Assembly: GCA_010093705.1 (NCBI GenBank)
Contig: MU006113.1
Span: 119,165 to 183,164, forward strand
Source: Patellaria atrata CBS 101060
Taxonomy: Eukaryota > Ascomycota > Dothideomycetes > Patellariales > Patellariaceae
DNA length: 64,000 nucleotides
Direction of reading: 5' to 3'
This document shows, piece after piece, positions 26,671 to 38,104 of this stretch. The first letter of the stretch is position 1. Every line of letters begins with the position of its first letter. The notes under the pieces were generated by a model. That model did not search any database. It was not told where the DNA came from and was given only the letters and a program-made list of their open reading frames with translations. Both the position numbers and the translations under genes were made by a program.

Positions 26671-29600
26671 ATGGCTGACGGCGACCGTCCTCAGTACGAG
26701 GACGAGCAAAGTCCCGACTCTCCCACCTTCACCAGAAGACCCTCGTCACCATCAGGAATGCACAGTAGTACTCAGAGTCTCCCAAGCTATCAAGATCCCA
26801 GTAGCAGTCAGACGTCAGAAACTCTTCGTAGAAGGCCTCCACCTAGTCAGCATCAGAGTACGGTCGGATATGGTTCGATTAAATCATATTAAGCATCTTA
26901 TAACCTGAAGCTAACATTTCAAATAGGCTCTATAGTCAGCCCACGACAGTCCCAATCCACAGTTAACAATGAGGGTCAAAGCAGTAAGAATACAAAAAAA
27001 CCAACCATGCCTAGGCGGACGTCGAGGTTACATAGGGGACAGGAGTTTTCAGTCGACGATGCGCAAGAGGAGGTGGATAGAGAACTGGAAGAACAAAAGG
27101 AACAGGCTAGACAAGCTAAAGAGCAGCAGAAGCATGCAAAGATGGCTTCAGGATCTGTTCGAGCGCCCCAGTCGACTTTGAGACGTCGACCAACTGGCCA
27201 CCAACCCACTTTACCCAGAGTTGACTCGGAAGATCGCGGGGATGAGACACAACAGGAAAGAGCCGCTGCGCCTACTGATGCCGACAATCAAGCTTCTTCC
27301 GGGGAAGAGGGAACTCTACAGGCAGAAGAAGAATTGGAGAGTCCCATGGATGACGATGATACTCTCAGTGATGCTGAAAGTTTTACTCTTAAGGATAGAC
27401 AAGAAGCTATCAATGATACCCATCCATTTGGTATCAGGATCTGGAAGCCTGCTCTGTATAAGAAGAATCGATCAGTTCAGAAAACTGCCGAAGGAGATAT
27501 ACACTCTTCACCCGGTGGATTTGTCAGTAATTGGTTGTTTCTCTTCAATATCATGTGGACTCTCCTATTTGGTTGGTGGCTAGGGTTTGGAACAGCTATT
27601 GTTGGACTGTTTCTCCTTACCTTAGGTTTTACGTCCTCAACCTGTTTAGCATACGGAAAGCTTCTTTGGGGTCTGGCTGGCTATCTCTTCTACCCTTTCG
27701 GTAAATACGTCAAACTACTCCAAGATGAAGCTTATGCCGAGGAAGACGAGGGTGAAGGTCGGAGTATTAGTGAGTACGAGAGATGGCAAAGTGGTGACAT
27801 CGAGGAAGGACGTCTTTTCTTTGGACCCGTTAGATCTTTAATCGGACGTCGCAGGAGCAGTGTAGACTCTAACGACGAGGGTGCTAGCCTCCTAGGAAGG
27901 ACCGGAAGAGGTACTCAAAGGAATGATACTAGCAGAACTAAAAACCGGCTGTTTGGTAGAGGAGAATGGAATCTTGGTCGGGTTATTTTTTTCATTTTCT
28001 TCTACGGACTGCTAACACCCATGCTCTTTTTTGTTTCGGCTATCTGCTGGCTTCTGGTTTTCAGTATTCCCATGGGACGAGTTACGGTGCTCCTTTTCAA
28101 TCACCTTCGTCGGCACCCTTTGGCATTGTCATTTCATAATGACAGCGCGGAGACTCGTCGCCCAGGGGAATCGTTCTCGATTCTGCTATGTACTTACCGT
28201 GCCGTTGGCACGAAGTACTGGAAGTACACAATTGATGGCCAAAACATCATTCTCATAAATCTCTTATCAATCGTTGCTTTCACCATCTTCGACTACTGGG
28301 TCTTGGACGTGGCTCTCGGAATTCATAATGCGCTGACGGCTCAGGGGCTTGTCTTCATATTTGCCCTTGCCTCTATCATTCCGCTTGCTTACTTCATCGG
28401 ACAAGCTGTAGCCTCTATCTCCGCACAGTCATCTATGGGAGTCGGTGCTACTGTCAACGCCTTCTTTTCCACGGTTGTTGAAGTCTTTTTATACTGTGTT
28501 GCTTTGAAGGAGGGCAAAGCCCAATTAGTTGAAGGGAGTATCATTGGTAGCATATTTGCAGGTATCCTATTTCTTCCTGGATTATCCATGTGCTTCGGAG
28601 CTTTGAAACGGAAAACACAACGTTTCAATGTCAAATCAGCTGGTGTTACCTCAACCATGTTGCTTTTCGCAGTGATTGGAGCTTTCGGTCCTACCCTTTT
28701 CTATCAGATTTACGGCAGTGTGAGTGATCTTTAGAAGATTATGTGTTTTCGATTACCTAACATTGGCGCAGCACGAACTCAACTGTCATCAATGCCGCAA
28801 TCCTGGTAACCACGCAGGGGTAAATGAATGCCGGCGATGCTACTTTTCTCAGCGTCCTGCCATCCACGACCGGTTCTACGTCGAAGCTGTTCGCCCATAT
28901 ATCTGGTTTGCAGCCGTGATGTTATTCTTATCTTACATTATTGGCCTACTGTTTACACTTAGGACGCACGCGGCAGTCATCTGGAACTTCGAACTTGACG
29001 AGAAGAAAGTCGCAACCATCGAAGCACAGTCCAGTCACTTGGCCAACAGTGCACTTCTGGCTGAATCAGGTCACAGTACAGGTCGTGGTACCCTTCCACG
29101 GATGGATACAACTGCGTCAACGATGGGTGGTCAACCACGTCCCGACATCCGCGATTCTGCCCTCTACAAGCGCATTCTGGGACAATCTCTCAAGGAAGTC
29201 GGACTCTCCGAAACAGGAGAAAACCAAACACGTCCTAAGAGCTCTTCCTCTACTCATGCTACACCACATGTTCCTCCACCAAGGGATACAGTCCTCCACA
29301 TGGATGGCTTGACAGAAGAGCAGAACCAATCTCTCGTGTTCCATGTCGCAGAAATGGCCGCTACGGCCGCGGCGGTAGCTGCTCGTGATGCGGCAAAAGC
29401 TCCGAGGAAGGCGTCTCAGCTCGCATCTACGCCTGCCCGACCGCATCATTCCCGCGCCCCGACGGGGGAACGACCACATGTCTCTCGCACTGGGACGTTT
29501 GGCGAAGAACCTGAGGGAACTGGAGATGCCCATGGCGGGGTACCCGGCGGCCACGACGCCCCTAACTGGAGCAGGACGAAGAGTGCAATAATCCTGCTAA

Positions 29601-30303
29601 CGGCGACGGTGGCGTACGCAGTCATTGCTGAGATCCTCGTAAATACTGTCGACTCGGTGCTAGATCACGTCGATATCGACGAGAAGTTCTTGGGTATCAC
29701 ACTCTTTGCACTGGTTCCGAATACTACCGAATTCTTGGTATGTGCTTTCCTTAGTTGATATCGCGGGATTGAACTAATTCTGGTTATAGAACGCCATCTC
29801 CTTCGCCATGAACGGCAACATTGCCCTCTCCATGGAAATCGGCTCCGCATATGCCCTCCAAGTCTGCCTCCTCCAGATCCCGGCCCTCGTCTTCTTCTCC
29901 GCGATCTACGGCCGCAAGATCGACCCAAGTGATATCATCGATCATACTTTTAGTAGGCCCCTCCTCCCCAAAAAAAATTCCCTTAATTACATATCTACAA
30001 GCACACAGATACTAATTCAAATCCCGTGTCATAGCTCTCATCTTTCCCCAATGGGACATGGTCACCGTGATCCTCTGCGTCTTCCTCCTCAGTTACATGT
30101 ACGGCGAAGGCAAGAGCAATTACTTCAAGGGCTCCATCCTCATCCTCTCGTACCTCGTCGTCGTCGTCGGGTTCTACTACTCGGGATTCACTAGCATCGA
30201 CTTGTACGGTGTCGATCCCACCGACACCCTTGCCATAAGGGGTCAGGTGGAGCAAGTCATGATGGTTAGAGTGGCAGGTGGGAAGGCGATTATCGAAGGT
30301 TGA
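26671..30303 (+). CDS. VNX1: Vnx1-type vacuolar monovalent cation/H+ exchanger (CAX superfamily)
   Basis: Five exons (26671-26872, 26927-28719, 28772-29737, 29790-29952, 30035-30303) encode about 1130 residues. The first donor is uncertain: GTTCGA at 26873 or GTACGG at 26858, both in phase. A long charged cytosolic N-terminus (coiled coil rich in E/Q/K) is followed by 12 or more hydrophobic segments. The first CAX-like repeat lies around STVVEVFLYCVALKEGKAQL and EGSIIGSIFAGILFLPGLSM; the second is LVPNTTEFLNAISFAMNGNI then SMEIGSAYALQVCLLQIPAL, with its acidic residues intact. A large hydrophilic loop rich in Ser/Ala/Pro separates the halves. This is the architecture of yeast Vnx1, which moves Na+ and K+ into the vacuole against protons. 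A stretch of Cys and His (HELNCHQCRNPGNHAGVNEC) sits in a loop between membrane segments. Confidence 0.9.
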
Positions 30304-33300
30304 GCGCGTGGTGGGGGGTTCCGTAGATGTGGTGCTGAGCCAAGCATAACGATCTCTTTCCTTTGTTCTGTTGTCGAATTTCTGTCATTTCGGCATCTCT
30401 TCTTTCTGTTTTTGCTTTTTTGGGGATAACTTGCATATCAAGCATAGCGTACACGGCGTCGTTTTATTTCTTTCAGGGAACGCAGTAATAGCACTACTTT
30501 ACATCTTCATGTTTGGATCGACGGCTGCTGGAGCGTTGGCTTTGAGAGCGAGATACCAACGTCAGTTTGATCATTTCAGTTTCAAAGGGGGTTTGGTAAT
30601 GGGGTATCTAGATGTCGATGGGGAACTTTCGTTTGGTGGGGTCAGCAATTCTTTTTCTTTTCTATATAGTGGCATAGCGTTGAGGTTAGAAATACAGCTT
30701 TCGCTTGGTAGAATCAACTGAATATTCAATTTCTCGAGCATCGGTTTGTGATCTGCAAGAAGTCCATAATATCGGATGATACGAAACGGTTGAACCGTGG
30801 GTACGAATTGTCAAGGAGAGTACTGTACAAGCAATGCAGACGGTATAAATTGACAATGATATACGGAGTATCTAGAGAGTGCGATATTGACTAGAGTGTC
30901 CGAATTCACTATGCTGTATAAAATAACAAGAGATGACTGTACCGAATGACTCGACCGTACAAAATGACCGGACTGTAGTATTGTACCGTATAAACTGACC
31001 CGACTGTGCAAACCGAACCCGGCATAACATAACCGTACAGAACGACACAGCCGTGCAAATGATTCTAATATACAAACGAGAGCGCAGGCTAAGGATATAA
31101 GACTGTACTAAATAGCCATACACATGAGTGGAATTTACAGGCCGACCGTACTATACACAATAGCTTACATATCCACTATAATCGGGAAGTAGAAGAGAAT
31201 TGTTCCACTGTATAGAATGACCAGGCCGTACAAAATGACAAGACTGTGACGCATGAATATACCCTGAGAAATGAGCACGCAGTACAGCAGAGTACAAATG
31301 GCGAGATTGCATATACAAACTACTGAGCTGCTAGTGTGTACGAAATGGCTGTATTGGAGTACACCACCATGCTGTTGTGTAGTAACGCATCATTATATAC
31401 GAGAAGAATGCCTACGATGTCGATAAACCCCCGAGGAGATGATCGGACGTATAGTAGGGTACAGTAGCAAGAAAGTGTCTTTACAGATGAGGGGACGTAG
31501 ACGCAAGACGTACGGCTACGGGACTGTGTACTTGAGCGAGGAGGGACTTCTACTCCTAATCGATATCTGACTACATTTATCACTCGGAGCATAGTGACTT
31601 GCAATCCTAGCTATAGTCAGGTCATTAGGGTGGATATAGACTCTTCAACGATAGGTTGACGAAAGGAAAGTTCCTAGGGGAAGAAAGAGACGATGTCATC
31701 GAGACCACCTACCGTCGATCATCTGGAGAAACCTCTAGTCGTATTGCTCAGCGGTAGACCAAGGATGATCCTCACAATACAGAAGCAACGTTGCTTAGAG
31801 ACTAGATCAGGAATTGGGGAAAATACGACGTCGTAACGACCACAACCGTTTATGAGAGATCGTCCCACGTGGTATAACAGGCTATCAACGCTTTGGCAGA
31901 CTTTCGATGTTCTTAGCCTCCCGGTGTTTTGCACTTGGACAAGATGATCCAAGTTAGATTCGCCTTGGGATCTCTATCACCCCGCGATGAAGGCGGTTCT
32001 GCGCGTCACCAATAATGCCAGTACAAAGCCAGCCCAGCTCGACTAGATGAGTCCTAGATCTAGGTGTATCGACTGATCTACGGACACAACGGTTTCGAAT
32101 AACTAACCTATCTTCCGGCTCAAGGAAAGGTCACCGTTTCGGATCTCGGCGAACATATCATACGCCGTTAAGTTTGACCTTCGACTAAGTACTCACCCAA
32201 GCAACCGGTCTGAATCGGGGAACGGGAAGGCCTCCGATGGCTTTTGATGGCTCATAGCTTTACACTTAGCCCTCGGTTCGATGTATCTCTTTTCAAATCT
32301 TCAGGCTCGGTGCTAGTTTTTCAGCTGGGCAACAAGTTTATGCGCGGACGTTTTTGTCATCGCTCTCTCGCACAGTCGCACACGTGCTGGACCCGGTAGT
32401 TCTTTCACGAAAGCCGGATGTGCGTTCGGAGGGATCTAGACGTCGATCTTGCAAGGAGAATTATTGATTCAAGACATGTAAAGTCTCGATTTAGGGTTCT
32501 GACTGCAGGAAAAGTGTCAAGAGACCTCGATCCTCCTCGTGCGACGTGATAGCTTTTAGCGAAGTAGTAACGGCACCGCACGACCTACGGGATAGGGATA
32601 GGATGAGGTGGAGGAGTTAAGGATTGCAGACGAGAAATCGATAACTGTAGGCTAGCAATCAACTGTCAACTGTGGGGTTAAAAACGATAGCTATCCCTGA
32701 ACTGTTACTGTAATGTGGACCTACAAGTATACGCGAACGATATCCTTGGCCTATAGGTGAAACTGTTATAAGACTCGAATGGGACGCCTGTTCTGAAACG
32801 GATCGTGAACCATGACGCGGATGTGCAAAACCGAGAAGGAGAGACATTATTGAACACGTAGGCGACCACCACGTCAAGGTAGGCTTCTCCTTCGGCTTTC
32901 AACCATTTCTATACTCGGTTTAAGATGCACTTCCCTGTCTTTGGAGTTACCTTACCGGTAGGAGTAGTAGAACCGACGGGAGTACTGTACCTAGGAATAA
33001 TAAAATGTTATGGTACTTTTGTAGCTTTAATAAGCTCAAACCAAACGGATGCGGGACTTCATATGTGGAGCTTGAGTTCAATAGCGCGACATCATTGCCA
33101 ACGTCTACAGCGCCATCCCAAGACCTCAACGAAACGCTTCTACAGGATAGCAGAAAAGCTCTCACCTCCCGTTTAAGTTTTGCCTGAATGTTTCAATCCC
33201 AGCGCGACTCGTGGTCGAGGTAGGACAAGCACATGGCTGAACAGACTGGTGATCAGTCGGTAGAATCGGCTGGTTTTGGAATGCAACGTCCAAGGGGTTC

Positions 33301-34225
33301 TCTTGACAACAGTATTGACAAACATCTCCGCACGATTATTGAGGGGAAAAAGCTAGAGAAACAGAGTGGGTGTGACGGTGTCAGAGGTTTAAGGAGACTA
33401 GGTTCATAAGGGTCGTTACCCGTTACAAGAGAAAGGGTTTCTTGCCAGAGAAGGCTTGAGTGTTGCTTGTCCTAGGCACGGAGACTGGCAGTCCGGCACA
33501 TTGGTCGAACAACGTTAACGCAGATTTCCAAGTACGGATAACTGGATTGGTGGGATGGGAGCCAAGGGATGTTATTGTCACTCTAGTGAGCCGTAATTAT
33601 TATTTGGAGAAACAGTAAAACTGATTTTGGTGATGTAGCATAAAACTTCAAGCTTGACCTGTCCCCGGTCTTCAGCAAACATCGTCACTAGACGACACCT
33701 GGAGTTAGTGGACCTGGTTCTGATCAAAAGCCGTTGGCCGTCGGTCAAAGACGGTCAAGCTGGCAAAAAGACAAGTAAGATTAAGTTACAGTATTTCCCT
33801 TATGTTATTCGATCCCCAAGCAATAATATATCACCGTCTGCTATAGGGCTTGGGTGCAATCTCGTGAGGAATGAGCTTCCCGAGAAATCGAGAGCCATCG
33901 TGCAGTGCGGAGTGCATAGCGGAAACAGGGCATATGCTAGGGTCGATCAAAGATGCTATAACCCTTTGAAGAATCCGACCAGAGACTGGTACTCTGGCGC
34001 TGACCGTGCACAACTCGTCAACTGAACCCCCCCCTAGTCCTACCTCTCTGGCCTGTGGGTTAAAAAATATCAATCCCTCTTTTTGCTGGGGGGGAATTTT
34101 CCGTCTGGGAAAATCTCTCGACCACTGTACTATATCTTTTTCCCCATTTCTTGCATTATCACGCCAAGCCCCTTTTTTTTTTGTTTTCCCTCCTTTTGTC
34201 TTTCTATCTTCTCTTCGAATCTGCG
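30304..34225. other. 3.9-kb gene-poor region
   Basis: No gene is recognised between the exchanger stop and the GH45 start. It contains the exchanger 3' UTR, a degenerate 18-bp repeat array (listed separately) and, around 31.6-33.9 kb, unique-looking sequence with only short open frames. No transposase, terminal repeats or RNA gene was identified. A CT-rich segment just before 34226 is probably the GH45 promoter. Confidence 0.55.
30914..31261. repeat. Degenerate 18-bp minisatellite (two clusters)
   Basis: Units with the consensus CYGTACAAAATGACNNGA recur in register: 30937-30954, 30955-30972, 30986-31003, 31033-31050 and 31051-31068, with imperfect pieces between and before them (from 30914). 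A second cluster has 31208-31225, 31226-31243 and 31244-31261. Units differ from each other at several positions, so the array is old. No long open frame follows the 6-codon periodicity. Confidence 0.7.
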
Positions 34226-35290
34226 ATGAATAGGAACGTCTCATACCAGTCCGTATTCTTCATCATTTCAACTTACATTTCAGCATGTCTCGCCGCCGCT
34301 GACACATCTGGTCATGCTGGCGAGGCTGGTAAGTTATACCAACATCACAACCCTCAAGAACACCCAGAAACTCATCTTTTTAAAACAGTGACGTCACGCT
34401 ATTGGGATTGTTGTAAACCGAGCTGCGGTTGGAACGAGAAAGCACATTTCACCAGTCCGATTCCGAGTTGCAATGCGAGAGACAACATACTCACGGATTT
34501 TTATGCGGGAACGGCTTGTAACGGCGGCAGCGCGTACGCATGCACGAATCAGTCACCTTGGTCGGTGAACGAGACGTTTTCGTACGGCTTCGCTGGAGCA
34601 TACATTCAGAAACATGTGGAGGACTACTGGTGTTGCGCATGCTATCATCTGAAGTTCAAAAACGGCCCCGCCGAAGGCAAGGAAATGATAGTACAGGCCC
34701 ACAATACTGCATACGACGTGACTACGTCAAACAGATTTATTCTCGCCGTAAGTTCCCAACCCATCATAATCTGTCAACTTTTTTTAATTTTTACCGTACG
34801 ACGATGAGAATAAACGGAAAAAAAAGCAGCTGACCCATTGAACAGGTACCCGGTGGCAATACGAGCTATGCAGGCGCATGTGCAAAGCAGTTTGACGTGC
34901 CAGAGACGGTGTTTGGGCAGCCATGGGAGGGTGTGTCCGATTTGGAGGACTGCGACAACCTACCAAAACCTCTGAGGGATGGCTGCAGGTGGCGATTTGA
35001 CTGGTTCCAGAACGCAGACTATCTGGAGTGAGTGGGGCTCAGAGTGATCCGCGCCGGCGCGTGTTCACGGATTGACAATGAATCGAATATAAAGCAATAC
35101 TGACCGCAGACGATATAGTGTCGATTACAAGCGCGTTACTTGTCCCACCGAGCTGACCAACATCACCCAATGCATTCGGGACGACGATCAGACTTTTACC
35201 TCCGCGGCATTTTCACTACGAGATTATTCCCCCTTTCAGCGTTGCATGTTTGGCGTTATTGTTGCAAGCTTGGTTATGTTCCTTTCTTGA
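34226..35290 (+). CDS. GH45 endoglucanase-like protein, likely inactive, with GPI-like tail
   Basis: Four exons (34226-34328, 34389-34747, 34846-35027, 35110-35290) encode 274 residues. A signal peptide (hydrophobic 10-24, ending ACLAAA) precedes the GH45 domain: SRYWDCCKPSCGW with the usual general base Asp41, YACTNQSPWSVNETFSYGFA, WCCACYHLKF, MIVQAHNTAYD, VPGG, GCRWRFDWFQNAD and VTCPTELT. Spacing and Cys match fungal subfamily A enzymes that cut beta-1,4-glucan. The segment that normally reads HFDxxIPGG reads RFILAVPGG, so the general acid Asp is Ile152. No cellulose-binding module or linker is present. Instead the end has a small-residue site (TSAAFS, about 245-250), a polar spacer and a hydrophobic tail (CMFGVIVASLVMFLS), the pattern of a GPI signal. 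An in-frame ATG at 34151 would extend the N-terminus; the 34226 start gives the better signal peptide. Confidence 0.88.
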
Positions 35291-36656
35291 AGGAGGGGGG
35301 TCGCTTGTTCGGGCATTGGAAATGGGAAATTGACACGGCCGGGTAGGCGCGTGGATGCACAAGCACGGCTGGCTTGGAAAAACCCAGTTTTTGGTACAGT
35401 ACGGATTCTCAGGCGTTCTTGGGCCATCAGTAGTAATTTTTGTCATGAAGGGGGGGTTATACTGTATGGAGGCGCTGGGAACTGGGAGACATTGGATACG
35501 GTTGAACGGCCTCTGGAAGCAAGCATGGAGATCAATAATCAGATCATTCATCTATAAAATCCTGAGTTTTATGGGAGGAATGGGGATAGCATTAGGAATG
35601 AGAGATTGAGAGTGGATGAGTGGATGCTAAGTTACTTGATGCTGGTATAGCCCTGAAGTGCCCTGTCACATGTAGTTATCGTTCGAATTAGCCTATCCGG
35701 TGGGCCGAATTTATCCGTAACTTTATCCCAGCCACACAGCAAGCTTGATATTCATTGCTTGCAGAATCGAGCACGGCCAAACCTACCATTTCGGTCTGCC
35801 AACCGACGACGCCATTGAAAATCTGGCCCTTTCCCAGCCCTTTGCAGCTTGAACGCTTCCAAACATACATCGCCTGACCTTGCACCAGAGATCAGAGCAA
35901 GTTTTGCGGCAGGTTTTGCACCAAGAATCGTTTTGCCTTTTGAGACATTCGTAACCCGTCTTTGGTACAGTGCGGTACTCATGAAATACGGTAACAGTAA
36001 GGTAGTATATACAGTCGGTAGTACATACAAAGAAGAATAGAACTAAGGTCATCAAAATGCTAAGCTCACGTCGTAAGACATTAGTGTGACCCCAGATGTT
36101 GACTCAACCTTCAACTCCCTTTTCGACCACACACACAAAACGCTCGTGCAGTAGTTGTCTTGTACTTGCGTCTATAGTGCCAGTTCTAAACGTCTGGGGG
36201 TCGGTCCGCTGCCATTCGGCTAGGTAGAATCCTGCCGTCCTCCTCCTTTTACATACTGTCTCGTAGCATCTTCTACGAGTCATTCTCCCTTTGCAAAGGT
36301 AGTCCATAAGGACCGTAAGATATTCTGCGGATGTCACGCCTTTCCAGGCTTAGAGACTACAAAAAAATTTCTCTTGACATTTCGCCGTCTTCTGGTAGCG
36401 GGGTCCGAAACAATAAAGTTTGGTAAAACTCTCCTGCATGTGGCGTACCTTTGCCAGCGGATGCGCTAAGCGAGGTACAGACCACGGCTGATGGTATCAG
36501 TGGTTTGTCCATGGCAAGGGTCCTACTCCGGCAGCCGCTGCGAATCAAAGATCGACAGAGATACATCGGCGAAAGCCATATCCAAGCTTGTTTTCAGTCG
36601 CATATGCGGTAATAGGATATGTGGTAATGAGACAGTTCTCTCTAGCTGCATGGCCG
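35291..36656. other. Convergent intergenic region, GH45 gene / rhodopsin-like gene
   Basis: 1.4 kb between two stop codons. Several open frames of 60-110 codons overlap on both strands without domains or consistent splice sites. Nothing further is supported. Confidence 0.55.
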
Positions 36657-38104
36657 TCATCGGAGTTGACATTTTGGCAAGGAAGTAATTGAAATCGTTT
36701 CCTCGATCAGCTTTGCCGTACTGTCATGTTTGGCAAGTATTGTTCCATCGTTCGAGGATAGGTCGTCATAGCTGCTCACACTGCATGTCCGTTCTGGGAA
36801 TCTTGTGACTGTGACTTCGGTCGTTACACGTACGACGCCAAAATCCTCACTCTTGACTCCCACGACTCTAGGACTGGTTGGTGGTGAAAGGGGCCCTCTT
36901 GGTGGTCCAGCAGATCCTGAACTTGAACGCCTGGTGATGGTGAAACCTCGTATCTCTAGATCCACTGTTGCTTCACGAACATTGGAAGCCCAACGTGCAA
37001 CTAGACCTCGTAACGTAGGGACACAGGCAACCATGATTGCGACATTGTTTTCGATGTGACTGATACAATAGTCGATGGAATAAGTCCAATCTGCCTTGTA
37101 TTGTCGAAAAAGTCGGTCCCGATATTGAAGATAAATCTTAGCAGCTCCAATAGCAGTAACTCTGCGAATGTATTAGACATCTACCATAGACAAAGATGAA
37201 TCTCTGAAAACTTACGCTAAAGATGATGCAAAAAGCAGTGTTACAACCAGACGAGCACGGAAGCTTGCACTCATCACTCGTCTCATGATTAGAAACGGAA
37301 TCGGAAAGATGAGACAATCGGTGAGCAAATTTGCACACGTCACAAAAATCAAGAGCTCTCCCTGGGTCGGTCTATCAATGCATTTTAGACCACCGAATGT
37401 CCTGGGAGCCCAGTTGTTTCCTGTTCGAGGTGGACACATAAAAACGAACATTCCCCAGGGAATAATGCATGCTCCCAATGTGAACGTGAGGACACCGTAC
37501 AAAGCGAGCCGGATCCTAGGAATAATAGTACTGACTCTCAAGAGGAGCATGATGATGGATGCCTTGACAATAGGGAGAATCAGGATATTTAGGAGGTTGA
37601 AACTCAGAATTACCTAAAACCGTCAATATATATATTTTTTTTTTCGTTCGGAACATCATGATCTTACGGGAAAATAGTCGTCATAGTTCGGTTCGAGTCT
37701 ATATTGGTCCACATCGTAGATATGGATTCCGACATGCCACATAATGACATCTTTGAAATGTTAGACCCAAGCTCTGCCCTGAAATTGTTTTTTTCAACTT
37801 ACGTTTGTAAGATGGGCCGACAATAGCAAGTGAAAGTATCTGATGAGGAGTCAGAAAGTAAATCCATGAGCGTAGCTAATCGTTTCAAGCTTACCGACGC
37901 AAATGCGACCAGATAGTCATCTGAAAATTCAATTAGCAAATGTTGCCTATGAACGCGAGGTGAAAATCCTGAGCACGTACCCCACGAAATGCGTGTCCTC
38001 ATCTTGTAGCGCGCGTAGAAGCGCAGACACACAAAGGCCGCAGCCATCACCGGTGTAGCACATATCACCGCAAGGCAAGTGTCTTGCAATGGATATCGAG
38101 CCAT
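36657..38104 (-). CDS. Fungal rhodopsin-like 7-TM membrane protein (PTH11-related)
   Basis: Six exons (38104-37981, 37920-37895, 37839-37803, 37750-37668, 37613-37216, 37161-36657) encode 390 residues; the introns are 52-60 bp and two exons are only 26 and 37 nt. Seven hydrophobic segments are visible, starting with CLAVICATPVMAAAFVCLRF and including DDYLVAFASILSLAIVG, the segment after ADxILPIVKAS-like residues, and CANLLTDCLIFPIPFLIM. The motifs DDYLVAFA, GGLKCIDRP and DxxIFPIPFLI are typical of the fungal rhodopsin domain found in Pth11-like and SAT4-like proteins. There is no CFEM domain. The C-terminal cytosolic tail (about 110 residues) is Ser/Thr/Pro-rich. Pth11 senses surfaces in Magnaporthe, but most family members have no assigned ligand or function, so I give none. 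Confidence 0.88.

Noticed and set aside
34151-34225. Upstream start for the GH45 protein
   Set aside because: Would place a T-rich leader in the protein and put a second hydrophobic stretch before the good signal peptide; the ATG at 34226 suffices.
37685-37705. GGTTCGAGTCT resembling a tRNA B-box
   Set aside because: Lies within an exon of the rhodopsin-like gene and no A-box or cloverleaf could be drawn.
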